Below are positions 35,601 through 45,352 of a stretch of 64,000 nucleotides of DNA, in pieces. The stretch spans positions 47,958,697-48,022,696 of the forward strand of contig NC_133284.1 in the NCBI RefSeq assembly GCF_005239225.2. The letters run 5' to 3'. The position numbers were made by a program, and so were the translations under genes. The notes under the pieces were generated by a model. It was not told the origin of the DNA and made no database searches. It saw only the letters and a list, made by a program, of their open reading frames with translations. Every line of letters begins with the position of its first letter. Position 1 is the first letter of the stretch. This DNA comes from Populus alba (Eukaryota > Streptophyta > Magnoliopsida > Malpighiales > Salicaceae).

Positions 35601-36740
35601 GACCCGGTGTGACCTAGGTCCAATTTGATCAAAACTCAATCATTAACATGTCAACTTTTTTTTTTTAATAGTTTATTTTGTTCAAAACAACATTGTTTTG
35701 ATTCTTTATTTTTTAAAAAATCTTACTTGGATTAACCAAGTCAACACATAACTCGGTGTAATTCTCTCGACCGATAACAAAATTCAAACCTCTTTAGATA
35801 TAATATTGTACTCTCAAACTAAAAAAAAAACTTAAGGGTCATACACACCTGCTTCATTGTTCATATGAATAGTGAAACAAGTTCATCTTCTTATTTGTTT
35901 CCTTTTATTTTTTTTTCTCATAATTTCAACCGCAATCTTTTTTAATTGTAGTCCAAGTTATTTTTTAGCCAATTAAGTTAACTAGGTCACGTAAAGACAA
36001 ATCTCACATATTTAAATTTAAACCTCAGCTAAGCAAGGAGTCAACTTAAGCGGTTTTGTTTTTTTCAATTCATTCTCGAACTTTTTTTAACGATCGTTTA
36101 AGTTGTTTTTAGATTGACAAGTCAATTGAGTCATGTTAGGGAAAATCCCACATGTTTAATTTTAGTTTGAGTTAGACAAATAGTCGTGTCAAGGTTTTTT
36201 TTTTAAATTTTTATTATTTTCTTCTTAATTTCTTCGTCATCATTTTTTAATAATTATCCAAATTGTCTTTGAATTAATTAAGTTGAATGAATTAGATAAA
36301 GAGTCATATTGAGAGAGATTTCAAACTAATCTTTTAAGTTGAATTTAATAACAATGTAAAATAATTCTCTATTATCTAAATATATTTTTTGTTACTTTTA
36401 ATTTGTTTTTGATCCTACAGTGGTATGTAGACAATTCCATCAAGCGTTTGCATGCAGCCCAAATGACCCAATTTATGTACCCCAAAACAAAATTACAGCC
36501 TTAAAGTAGGACGGAAGGCCATATTCTCTCAGGCCCTGCCCAGAAAAACGCAAGCTGCCAGTTTTCTTTCTCTGTGAACGTGTCGTTCTTCTATTGGACC
36601 CATATTCCCAAAGCCCTCCAAAATTCAAAATAAATTTCAGTCAATTCACCAATCCCTACGAAAATTTCCCAAAAACAAAACCAAGCGGTTAAGAGAATCT
36701 CCACTGTCATTTCACTTCCAATCCAACGGCCAGAGATCTC

Positions 36741-36748
36741 AATCCGCG
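36741..36748 (-). promoter_or_regulatory. Histone octamer motif of the H2A promoter
   Basis: AATCCGCG is the reverse complement of CGCGGATT, a form of the plant histone octamer (CGCGGATC type) that supports S-phase and meristem expression. It lies about 40 bp upstream of the TATA box, with an ATTGG (reverse CCAAT) at about 36761. Confidence 0.7.
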
Positions 36749-36787
36749 TACTCCACTATCATTGGCCCACCCCATTTTCCCTTCTCC

Positions 36788-36795
36788 TATATAAA
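36788..36795 (+). promoter_or_regulatory. TATA box of the H2A gene
   Basis: TATATAAA stands in a locally GC-richer promoter about 130 bp before the ATG, which leaves a leader of about 100 nt. Confidence 0.8.
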
Positions 36796-36918
36796 CCCCA
36801 GACACCCGTTTCATGCTTCACAATTATTCTCCCTCCTCGCGTTTGCGCTCTCGAAAAAGAAAGGGCGCATCTCTCTCCACGGTTTGTTTCGAATTTTTTG
36901 TCCGACAAGAATCAATCA

Positions 36919-37813
36919 ATGGCTGGTAGAGGCAAAACTCTAGGATCTGGAGCCTCAAAGAAGGCTACTTCAAGGAGTAGCAAGGCTGGTTTGCAATTTC
37001 CAGTGGGTCGTATTGCTAGGTTCTTGAAGGCCGGCAAGTATGCTGAGCGTGTCGGTGCCGGCGCTCCTGTTTACCTTGCTGCTGTTCTTGAATATCTTGC
37101 TGCCGAGGTAATAACGCCTCTATTTCTTTCTTCAATTTTGTGTGTTAGAAGTGTTTTGGCGATGATTGTGTGATTCCAGCTCGTGAATCTAGGGTTCTTT
37201 AATTTGGGTGATTTTTCTTGGAATTAACTTGTTGTCTATGGGAATTATGGTGTTAATTGTGTTTTTGAAGGGGTGGCAACGGTCACACATGTGACTTTGT
37301 TTGGTGGGCTGATCTCGATTTTTCAGAATCCAGGGTTTGAACTTGTTCCCGAGTCTAATTTGGGATTTCAAGCTTTAATTAAATATTTTTCTAATTTGTA
37401 AAATTTAGTTCATGTTTGAGTACTGGAACTTGATTTCGTGTTGATTTTTCCATGAATTTGGGGTTCAAAATTTTATGAATCTAAACTTCCTGTTTCGAAT
37501 CCAAAATTAGGGCATGATTAATTAATATTTTTTTATTTTTTATTTATAAATTGGTTTTGTGTTTGATGGGTTTTTTCTATGTTGTCTGTGCTCTCAGGTT
37601 CTTGAATTGGCTGGAAATGCAGCAAGAGACAACAAGAAGACCCGTATTGTGCCACGCCACATCCAGCTAGCAGTTAGGAATGATGAGGAGCTTAGCAAGC
37701 TTCTTGGTGATGTTACAATAGCTAATGGAGGTGTCATGCCTAACATCCACAACCTTCTTCTCCCAAAGAAGGCTGGTGGCTCCTCTAAGGCCCCTGCTGA
37801 TGATGACAGTTAG
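36919..37813 (+). CDS. Histone H2A, canonical (HTA1-like)
   Basis: A core nucleosome histone. Exons 36919-37107 and 37598-37813, split by a 490-bp intron in phase 0 after LEYLAAE, encode 134 residues plus stop. The order is: N-terminal tail [11 protein letters not shown], the [15 protein letters not shown] block, the acidic-patch helix [37 protein letters not shown], the docking region [15 protein letters not shown], and a short tail ending APADDDS. The tail has no SQE[FY] motif (so not H2A.X) and no SPKK motif (so not the H2A.W type). The promoter has TATA, octamer and CCAAT elements typical of replication-linked plant histones. The position next to the zinc-finger gene is conserved with Arabidopsis. 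Confidence 0.98.
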
Positions 37814-40020
37814 ATTTGAAGGAAGATATTTAAAGCAATATATTTCTGTTACTGTGATTTCACTATGATATCAAGTCTTAGTTTAATTATTTTTTCTTCA
37901 GTTTTTAGGATTTGGAGGTCTGCGTTCAGCCAAGGGTAGTTTTAGTAGTTAGTGATGTGAATATAAATTGATCATTGTGCTCCTGTAACGTTGAATTTTT
38001 TTTTCTTCTCCGTAATGATAATTATTGCACGATTTGAATTTCATCCAAAGATTAAGTTGCAAACCTTCTTCCCTGCTTGGCTATTATTGATTGCTTCTTC
38101 ATAGTTTATTGTTTTGATAGTAGTTGAATGGGATGCGTGGAAGTGGGCAATGGTGTTTTGATTGATATTTGGGAGGCAGAAATAGAAGAGGACTCTAATT
38201 GTTTAGATTCATATCATTTTCTTCTATTTTAACATCTTTTAAACTTGTACACCTTGTACCTGATGATTTTGAGCAGAATGTGGAGGGTTGGAAGGGCAGA
38301 GGGGTGATTTGGATATTAGGAATGGACTGCGTTTATGTTTCTGGAAATAGGTCTGCCATGATTAGAATTATTTGTGGTCAACTGAGGAATACACAAGCCG
38401 TTGTAAGCTTGTTCACTTGTTGAGTTGCTTTCTCTGTAAAGTCGATTGTTTCTTATGATGAAAGGGTATTATTCTTCCTTGCTTGTTTTAATCTGATATA
38501 TTTCTGTATCAATGGCGATGAGCTAATAGTGATGGCATTTTTGGTAGCAATTTTTCCTTCTTAGACTAGATTAGAAGCATACATGGCAAGCTTGGTGATT
38601 TTATCATTGTTATTAATCTTCACCAAAGTCGACAAAGATTAAAAAATTAAGGTTTCTTAAACTTCAATTTTGCCTTTTGTTTTTTTTTATTTTTTAAGGG
38701 TTTTTTGATAACAACATGACTAATTCGAGAAAGAAGAGGGAATTTCAATAGCACGAGAAGAGAAATCGATTAGAAACACTTGATTTTGATCTAGGCTCAT
38801 ATCGTGTCATCAGAAGAAAGAGATTATAACTTGAAGAGAATTTTTAATTTGTTTTTTGTTTAAGTTTCTAATATATTATAACTTGAAGAGGGTGGCTTAG
38901 TTTTTTCGTCCAATTTAAAAATTTATGAATCTTTATATTATATATGAATATGAATCTTTATATTTTTATATTATATATTCAAAAAAATTTAAAAATTTAT
39001 GCATCTAATATATTATATATGAGGGTGGCTTAGTGTTAAGTTTCAATTTCAATTTGAAATCTTAAATCTTCTTCAAGAATTAAAGAATCTTTAAGGAAAA
39101 AAATCCAAGAAATTGATTTCTAACAAAGATTGACTATTAAGAAGAAACTAAATCTTAAACTTGCTTAAGACACAATAGTATAATTTATCATTCTATAGTT
39201 GGATTTTATCATTGCAACACATTCATTGTGCAAAATGAGTAAAAAGGTAACTTTTTTTTTGTCCACACATCAATTGTGTACAAAGTTTAGGTGAGAATTG
39301 CATTTTATAATTTAAAATTTTTCAGGCTTCATAATTGTATTAACATGATAGAAAATATGATTAAAACCACTCAAGACGGTGACTTTTTTTAACCTTATAA
39401 TTACAGAACCACCCAAACTATTCACAATAGTATTATATATCACCATATTTGAAATAAGCCATGTTCCACAAGGGACATCATAACCTTCTTTACCTTTTTA
39501 ACTTTCCTTTCTTTATATATTCCAATCAACAAAACACTAGCTGTGTAGTTATAAATCTTGACTCCTTTCCTAATAGCCTCTTGATACAGTTTCATAGTAA
39601 TATATGCTTTATAATTGAACTTTAAAAAATACGTTGTAATTAAACTCATTAGGCATAAAACCATTAACTTCCATCTCTTTCAACATCCTTCTTATCGTGT
39701 CCTTTCGTCGTGCTTTACCAAGATAATTAAGCAATGAGTTGAAAGTAATAATACTTGACTTTACCTTGTTTTCTTTGTCTTTTATCTCACATCAAAAGCA
39801 TTATCCACTTCCAAAACCCAAAACTATAAATTTCCAAACAAAGTAGGTTAGTGTAAATTGGACCAAGCTATAAATAAGATGCTAAGGATAATTTTTTTTC
39901 TTTTCTTTTATTGATGTATCGAGAGAGAGAGAAATAATGTTAATTAGAAGGTGGAAAAATGACTTCTACTCCAGAGAATAACCTTCCTTAGCATGACATA
40001 TAGGTTTTTTTAGTGGTTTG
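37814..40020. other. H2A 3' flank and AT-rich spacer
   Basis: About 250 bases of probable 3' UTR follow the H2A stop. An open frame at 38199-38423 has no recognisable motif. The remainder is AT-rich with no supported feature up to the CACTA element. Confidence 0.6.
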
Positions 40021-40023
40021 CAA

Positions 40024-43000
40024 TACTATAAAAAAAAAAACTAATAAATAGCAATGAAAAGGCTAATGGATAATATTCCATTGCTAATTTACAATGGAAA
40101 TAACAACAAAGAATTTCCATCGAGAGTTTTTGATGGAATAACAACAAAATATGTTCCATTGATACTTTTCTATGAATTATCAATGGAGTATAAAAAATAA
40201 AAAAATCATTAAAAATGCCATCGACAATTTTGTTGGAAAGTTAACACGTCATTATTTATTGATGTAATTGTCGATGGAATTATTTCATTGAAAGATGTAA
40301 ATAAGTTATAACCAATAGCCCTCCCATTCATTTTCTTCTTCCTCTTGTAAAAATAAATAAATACCAGTAGCCTTTCATTTTCTCATAAATCTAGCCACCC
40401 TAACCCACCAGCGACAATATAAATCTACCAGTAATATGTATATTCATTGATTTTTTTTGAAGTCTCAATATACAAAATAACCAAACTCACCTTTATTTAT
40501 ATCTCATTTATGTTTTAGGTCAATTTATTGAATTGTTTTGTAGTATTTTTAGTTTACTTGTATATTTAAGTGTTTTTCAACTTTTTTACAAAGAAATTTA
40601 TTGTATTATTGTATGATTTATATATTAAGGTTTGTTTGAGATTTAGGGGAAATTAAATGTTTTTGTTTTCATTTGATGAAATCGAGTTTGATTTTGTAAC
40701 TTATGTGTGTTATAATTGAAGAAATGATAAGTTATTTTAATGGGTACCAATCATATTTTATCAATTTTATTGTTAAGTTCCACCATAAAGATATTTTAAT
40801 GATATATCTATTTAAAAAAAGGTTTGTTGAGAAATACTTATATTAGGTTACACATGGAGAAATATATGGGTTTGCAAATGATAATAGTAATTCTTATAGG
40901 AGTACGATGATGAATGCAATAAGAATGAATCAGGATTATTCAAGTGAAGTCTCATGTAACATCCCTTTAAATAAAGAACTATATATAAATGTAACTAGGT
41001 TTTTTAAACTTTTGAAAGATTTTGATGAACCATTATAGGATGAGTACATAACTCATAACAAATTATTGGTTATTGCACGAGTATTTACCATCAAGTCAGG
41101 TTATGGATTGAGAGAGGTTGATTATGATATCATTATTGAATGTGTTAAAAGCATGTTACTTAAAGACATGATGAAACCTTTCAACTAGGATACCAAAAAA
41201 TTAAAATGTTTTTAAACTTTTGCATGTTGTATTACAATGAATATATAGATTTTACCTTGTACAAAACTTGTCAGCACACTCTGTATAAACCTAATAGTGG
41301 TAGAAGAAAAAAACTTGTCTCATATAAAAACTAAGATACTTTCCAATCACTTATATATTGTAAAAGTTATCTATATCTCTAAATATTGTTGAGCTCATGA
41401 CATAATATCATTTACATGATACGATGAATGGAGTCATGATGCACCATTCCAATAATGAAGCTTAGAATCATGATTCACCTTTCTAATGTTGAAGTTTGAA
41501 AACAGTTTAATAGGTTGCATCCTTAGTTTTCAATGAAACCACGAAACGTACATTTTGACTTGTGTACATATTAATTTAATCCATTTGCATCTTTTATTTC
41601 ACCATATTCTTGTTGATCGATCATAATAACATTTTATAACTTGACTTTAATGATGTGTATGAAGCCAAAACTTGTTCTTGTATGTGGTCATACTTGGTCC
41701 TTACAATCTAGGTAGGAATATATGTGGTTGTTTTTAACCGTTAATTAATAAGTTGAATAAGTTATGGTTAATCGAGGATTTGACATATGATGTCTTAAGA
41801 AAAATAAAATTTTTAGATGAAGACAATATTGATATGAATTATAAATTATTTTTCTACGTATGAGATGGTTTCATATTGGAGCTTACATGAAAAATTAGTT
41901 TGTCCACACTGTATAAAAAATAATAAGGTCTTTACCTTAATGAATGGTGGTAAAGTTTATTTATTATCACTAGAGGTTCTTTCCAAGTCATCATCGATAC
42001 ATAAACAACATAAAGGACTTTTTGAAATGTATAGCTGAATGGGATGCTGAATAGTTGATACTATTGGGTGAAAAATTGTATGATGTAGTTTCACAAAATA
42101 AAAGCCTTGTATTTGGTTTTTATTTTGGTAAATAGAAGTTTCATTTTTTTTTTATGTGAACTATAATTGGGTAAAGTAGAGTATATTTTGGAATCTTCTT
42201 ATTGAAAGACTAATGTTATTTGTATAATTTGGATGTCATGTATATTGAAAAGAATATGCTTGACAATATTTTTAATACAATCATGAATATGAAAAGGGAA
42301 AACAAATAACAATATGAATGTTATAATGGATCAAGCTTTGAAATATGGAATTTCTTAATGATGGATTATGTTTTGCAAAGCCAAAAGCCATATTCACTTT
42401 AGATAAAAATACATAGTTTCTTCTTTATAAATGATGATTTAAAAGTCTGCGATTTGCTTATGAATATGCTTAAGGAATTATTTAGATTAGTGAATTTAGA
42501 AAAATACAAATTGTATGAAATAAAGAGTCATGATTGTCATATATTTATACAAACATTCATTCAACTTGCCTATAAGGATTCATTGCTATAAAAAATATGA
42601 GATGCATGCACTGACAGAGATTAGTTAGTTTTTTAGAGATATTTGTTTGAGTAATTCACACACCTAACTATTTTCTCTTATATTCTTATATAGACTCAAT
42701 TCAATAATTTTTTTAGGCAACACCATCAATTATTGTTATTCCAAAATCCAAATGCTACCAAAGCTCAAATTTTCTAATTACAAGATGAAAAATTTGCCAT
42801 ATAGTTTAAAACATATATAAGTATTTAATAATTCATAACTCCTAAGAAAAGATTTACTTATGTTTTTTTCTTTGACTGTTAATGATTATTAACTTTAACC
42901 AAGCTTTCAACATAAGAGACAATGCTGATAAATTGAAATTTCAATCATTAGGTCCTAAAAAAAAGGTTCATTATTATAATGAGCATTTCATCATTAAACA

Positions 43001-43617
43001 TGTTTTTTATACTGAAGAGTATGATGAGGGTAGAAAGACATAAAATAGTGGAGTTTGTGTAAATGGTTCAATTTTCATTGAGTTTAAAGTTGATTATTAT
43101 ACAAAGTTATAAAAGGTTATTGGATTGTGATATCATAGTTTGCAAGATACATTGGTTTTATTCAAATATTATTAATATGATACTGATAGAGAAATTAAAA
43201 TAGATACATACCATGGTATGGTTGAAATACATAAAAGAGATAGATTTCGTAACATCAATAATATTTTTGTTTTTGCCAAATAATGCCAACAATTGTATTA
43301 TAAATACACTCATTTTAGAAAAGATCATAATAGAGTTGATTGACTATATGTTGTGAAAACTAAACCTAAATTGTGTCCAAGTTATAGTTATTGAAGATGG
43401 TAATGATGAAGTAAATGAGGGAGATGATATATTTCAAATGGATGTGCTAGTCCATATCGACTTACTCCATCTTTTGAGCTAGAAAATTTAAAATTTTATG
43501 TCATTGAAAATATTTATGATTTTACCAGTAAATCTTTCGGTGATGTAAATTACTGATAGAATGAAATTTACACGTCGATAGAATATTTTATCAGTATTTT
43601 TCAATTTTCTTGTAGTG
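40024..43617 (+). mobile_element. Decayed CACTA (En/Spm) DNA transposon
   Basis: A 3.6-kb element. The right end reads TTTTCTTGTAGTG, the complement of the plant CACTA terminus CACTACAAGAAAA. The left end TACTATAAAAAAAA is a decayed form of it. Both ends are flanked by the 3-bp duplication CAA (40021-40023 and 43618-43620), the length expected for CACTA. Subterminal regions carry short repeats of 'ccattga/tcaatgg' type (40070-40280), as is usual for this superfamily. The interior holds transposase remnants on the plus strand. It is inactive. Confidence 0.9.
40850..43400 (+). pseudogene. TNP2-type transposase remnants of the CACTA element
   Basis: Fragmentary plus-strand translation with many stops matches TNP2-family blocks in order: FFKLLKDFDEPL (about 41000-41036), CMLYYNEYIDFTLYKTC...LYKP (about 41225-41295), NLEKYKLYEIKSHDCHIFIQ (about 42500-42550, KSHDCH being a family hallmark), a following FFRDIC (about 42630), and a C-terminal DUF4216-like region (about 43105-43385) with VLFKYY and FVFAK. 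An intact enzyme would bind subterminal repeats and cut the ends; this one cannot be made. Confidence 0.85.
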
Positions 43618-43620
43618 CAA

Positions 43621-45050
43621 GCATAATGAAATTTTAATGCAAAATTTGTAAGACATACATGAGTATGCTTAGCAATCACATGACTCTACCTATAGTTGCA
43701 AAGTCATCATGTTCCTGGTGCTCTTAAAAAATATATTTATATAAATCACACATGCATCAAATAACTTATTAAAAAAAACCTAGTGAAAACAAAGAAAAAA
43801 AATGAGCAAAAAAGATAAAGAAAGATAAGGAATCCCTTTCGAGGCCTTTAAACAAACATTTAAAGTGTAAGAAAGGAAACAAAACATTGGAAGCTTGCTA
43901 AAAGCTTAAACCATCACAATAAAACCCTTCAAATTGATATCACAAAATGCTTAGAACACGCAAGAAATGAAAATATTCTAAGGAAGTTTTTTTCACAATC
44001 CAAACAAAAAATACATCATGAACAGATAAGAAAGGGAAAATGACGAGGGAGGAGTGTAGAAGAAAAAAACAAGGGAAATGAAGAGGAGAAAGGGAAAATG
44101 AGAGAAATAGAAAAAAGAAGAAAATGACTAGGGAGGAGTGTAGAAAAAAAAAAAGAAATGAAAATATTGGTTTGGTGGTGATATGAAGAAGAGAAAGAAT
44201 AGTAAAGAAGAAAAAACTCATTGTAACATCCAAGAATTCTCTTATCTAACACATAGAAAAGTTGAAGTTAAAGAAAAATAAGTGTAAAAAAAACAACACA
44301 ACAACTATGCAACATGTATATAAAAAAAGACCATGTTGAAACAAACTATTACAACACCATTTTTAGGTGAACAATGAATGTCTATTATGTTTTAGATTAT
44401 TTGTCAATGTTAATTTTACAAAATTAAAAACCATATTTAAAATTACAAGCACCTAAAAATGCTAACAAATGACCATATGAAAAATATAGTTGGACTTAAT
44501 TTTATAAATCAGTGTTGTGAAACCCAACTTGGCCAAGTAGATCGACTCAATGATCTATTAACTTGGATCCTGGATCAAACCGTGTCCTTTTAAATTATTT
44601 ATATAGTTAATCTGGTCAAATTTAGATGACTTTGTAGGTCAATCCGTGACATGATCTGATTAAAACTTTGGTGAGATTTTGCTAATTTGTTTTTTAAAAT
44701 AACACTGTTTTAAGTGTTTTATTTTTTTCTAAAACATTACTATTTTAAACAAAAATATTATATAAAAAAAATAATACTTGAGTCAATTGACCAACCCTGG
44801 TCAAATCTCTTAACTATTCCTTGTATGAGCATTCAAAGAACAAGCGCACAAAAACCATTAACATTAGAGAGATGTTAAAATGGGGAGACCTTCATGCAAG
44901 TGCTCACACAAATGTAGTACCGTGTGAATGCACGACGGAAGCAGCAGCTTTCACAGCAGACAGTTCAAGGGATTGGCGTGGCGCCGGAAAAGAAATGCTT
45001 CTAAAAGCATTTCTTTTGTATAACACGCATAAAGTAAAACATGAGAAGAC
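43621..45050. other. Spacer between CACTA element and coiled-coil gene
   Basis: Holds a long purine-rich stretch on the plus strand (about 44030-44220) and AT-rich DNA. A perfect 13-bp hairpin lies at 44988-45017. An open frame spanning 44821-45063 runs through that hairpin and has no family signature. Confidence 0.6.
44988..45017. other. Perfect 13-bp inverted repeat (hairpin)
   Basis: AAAAGAAATGCTT (44988-45000), a loop of four bases (CTAA), and the exact complement AAGCATTTCTTTT (45005-45017). It lies past the 3' end of the minus-strand coiled-coil gene. It could be a fold-back relic or an RNA hairpin; the sequence alone does not decide. Confidence 0.6.
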
Positions 45051-45230
45051 ACAGGTTCCGTAGAAAAATGTTAAATCAATCTGAATTTGTGGCAAATTCT
45101 CTTAGCACAACAAATTGCTTAAACGTGCATCATATACATAACAGGTTCCGTAGAAAAATGTTAAATCAATCTGAATTTGTGGCAAATTCTCTTAGCACAA
45201 CAAATTGCTTAAACGTGCATCATATACATA
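45051..45230 (+). repeat. Perfect 90-bp tandem duplication
   Basis: 45051-45140 and 45141-45230 look identical base for base (period 90), both opening ACAGGTTCCGTAGAAAAATG and closing near CATATACATA. It lies about 120 bases beyond the stop codon of the minus-strand coiled-coil gene, probably in its 3' UTR or just past it. Confidence 0.93.
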
Positions 45231-45352
45231 ACAATCACCATCCACTCTTAAGATTTGCATGGTAACTAAAAATTAGCAAGACATGTTAATGGAAGAATCA
45301 CCCTAACATATAGGCAAGCTATAAATAGTAACAGCTGCTTTCCCATTTCTAG

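Larger units (their letters stand above)
25144..36700. other. Large gene-poor AT-rich spacer
   Basis: About 11.5 kb without a credible gene. The first bases are the zinc-finger gene's promoter side. The rest is strongly A/T-biased, and open frames are short and full of Phe/Leu/Ile/Lys as expected by chance. Separately annotated inside it are AT-rich MITE-like copies, a 350-bp direct duplication (29345-30050), a nested TIR element (33134-33924 inside about 32388-34130), three diverged 190-bp units (35080-35600) and microsatellites. Confidence 0.7.

Noticed and set aside
38199..38423. 74-codon frame downstream of H2A
   Set aside because: No motif, no conserved neighbour pattern; probably chance in the histone gene's 3' flank.
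43940..44252. Phe/Ser/Leu-rich minus-strand frames resembling membrane proteins
   Set aside because: The hydrophobic pattern comes from a polypurine/polypyrimidine tract, not from codon-level structure.
44821..45063. 80-codon plus-strand frame
   Set aside because: It crosses the perfect hairpin, stops just inside the tandem duplication, and has no similarity I recognise.
45051..45230. Possible CRISPR-like or satellite array
   Set aside because: There are only two copies, with no spacers, in a plant genome; it is a simple tandem duplication.
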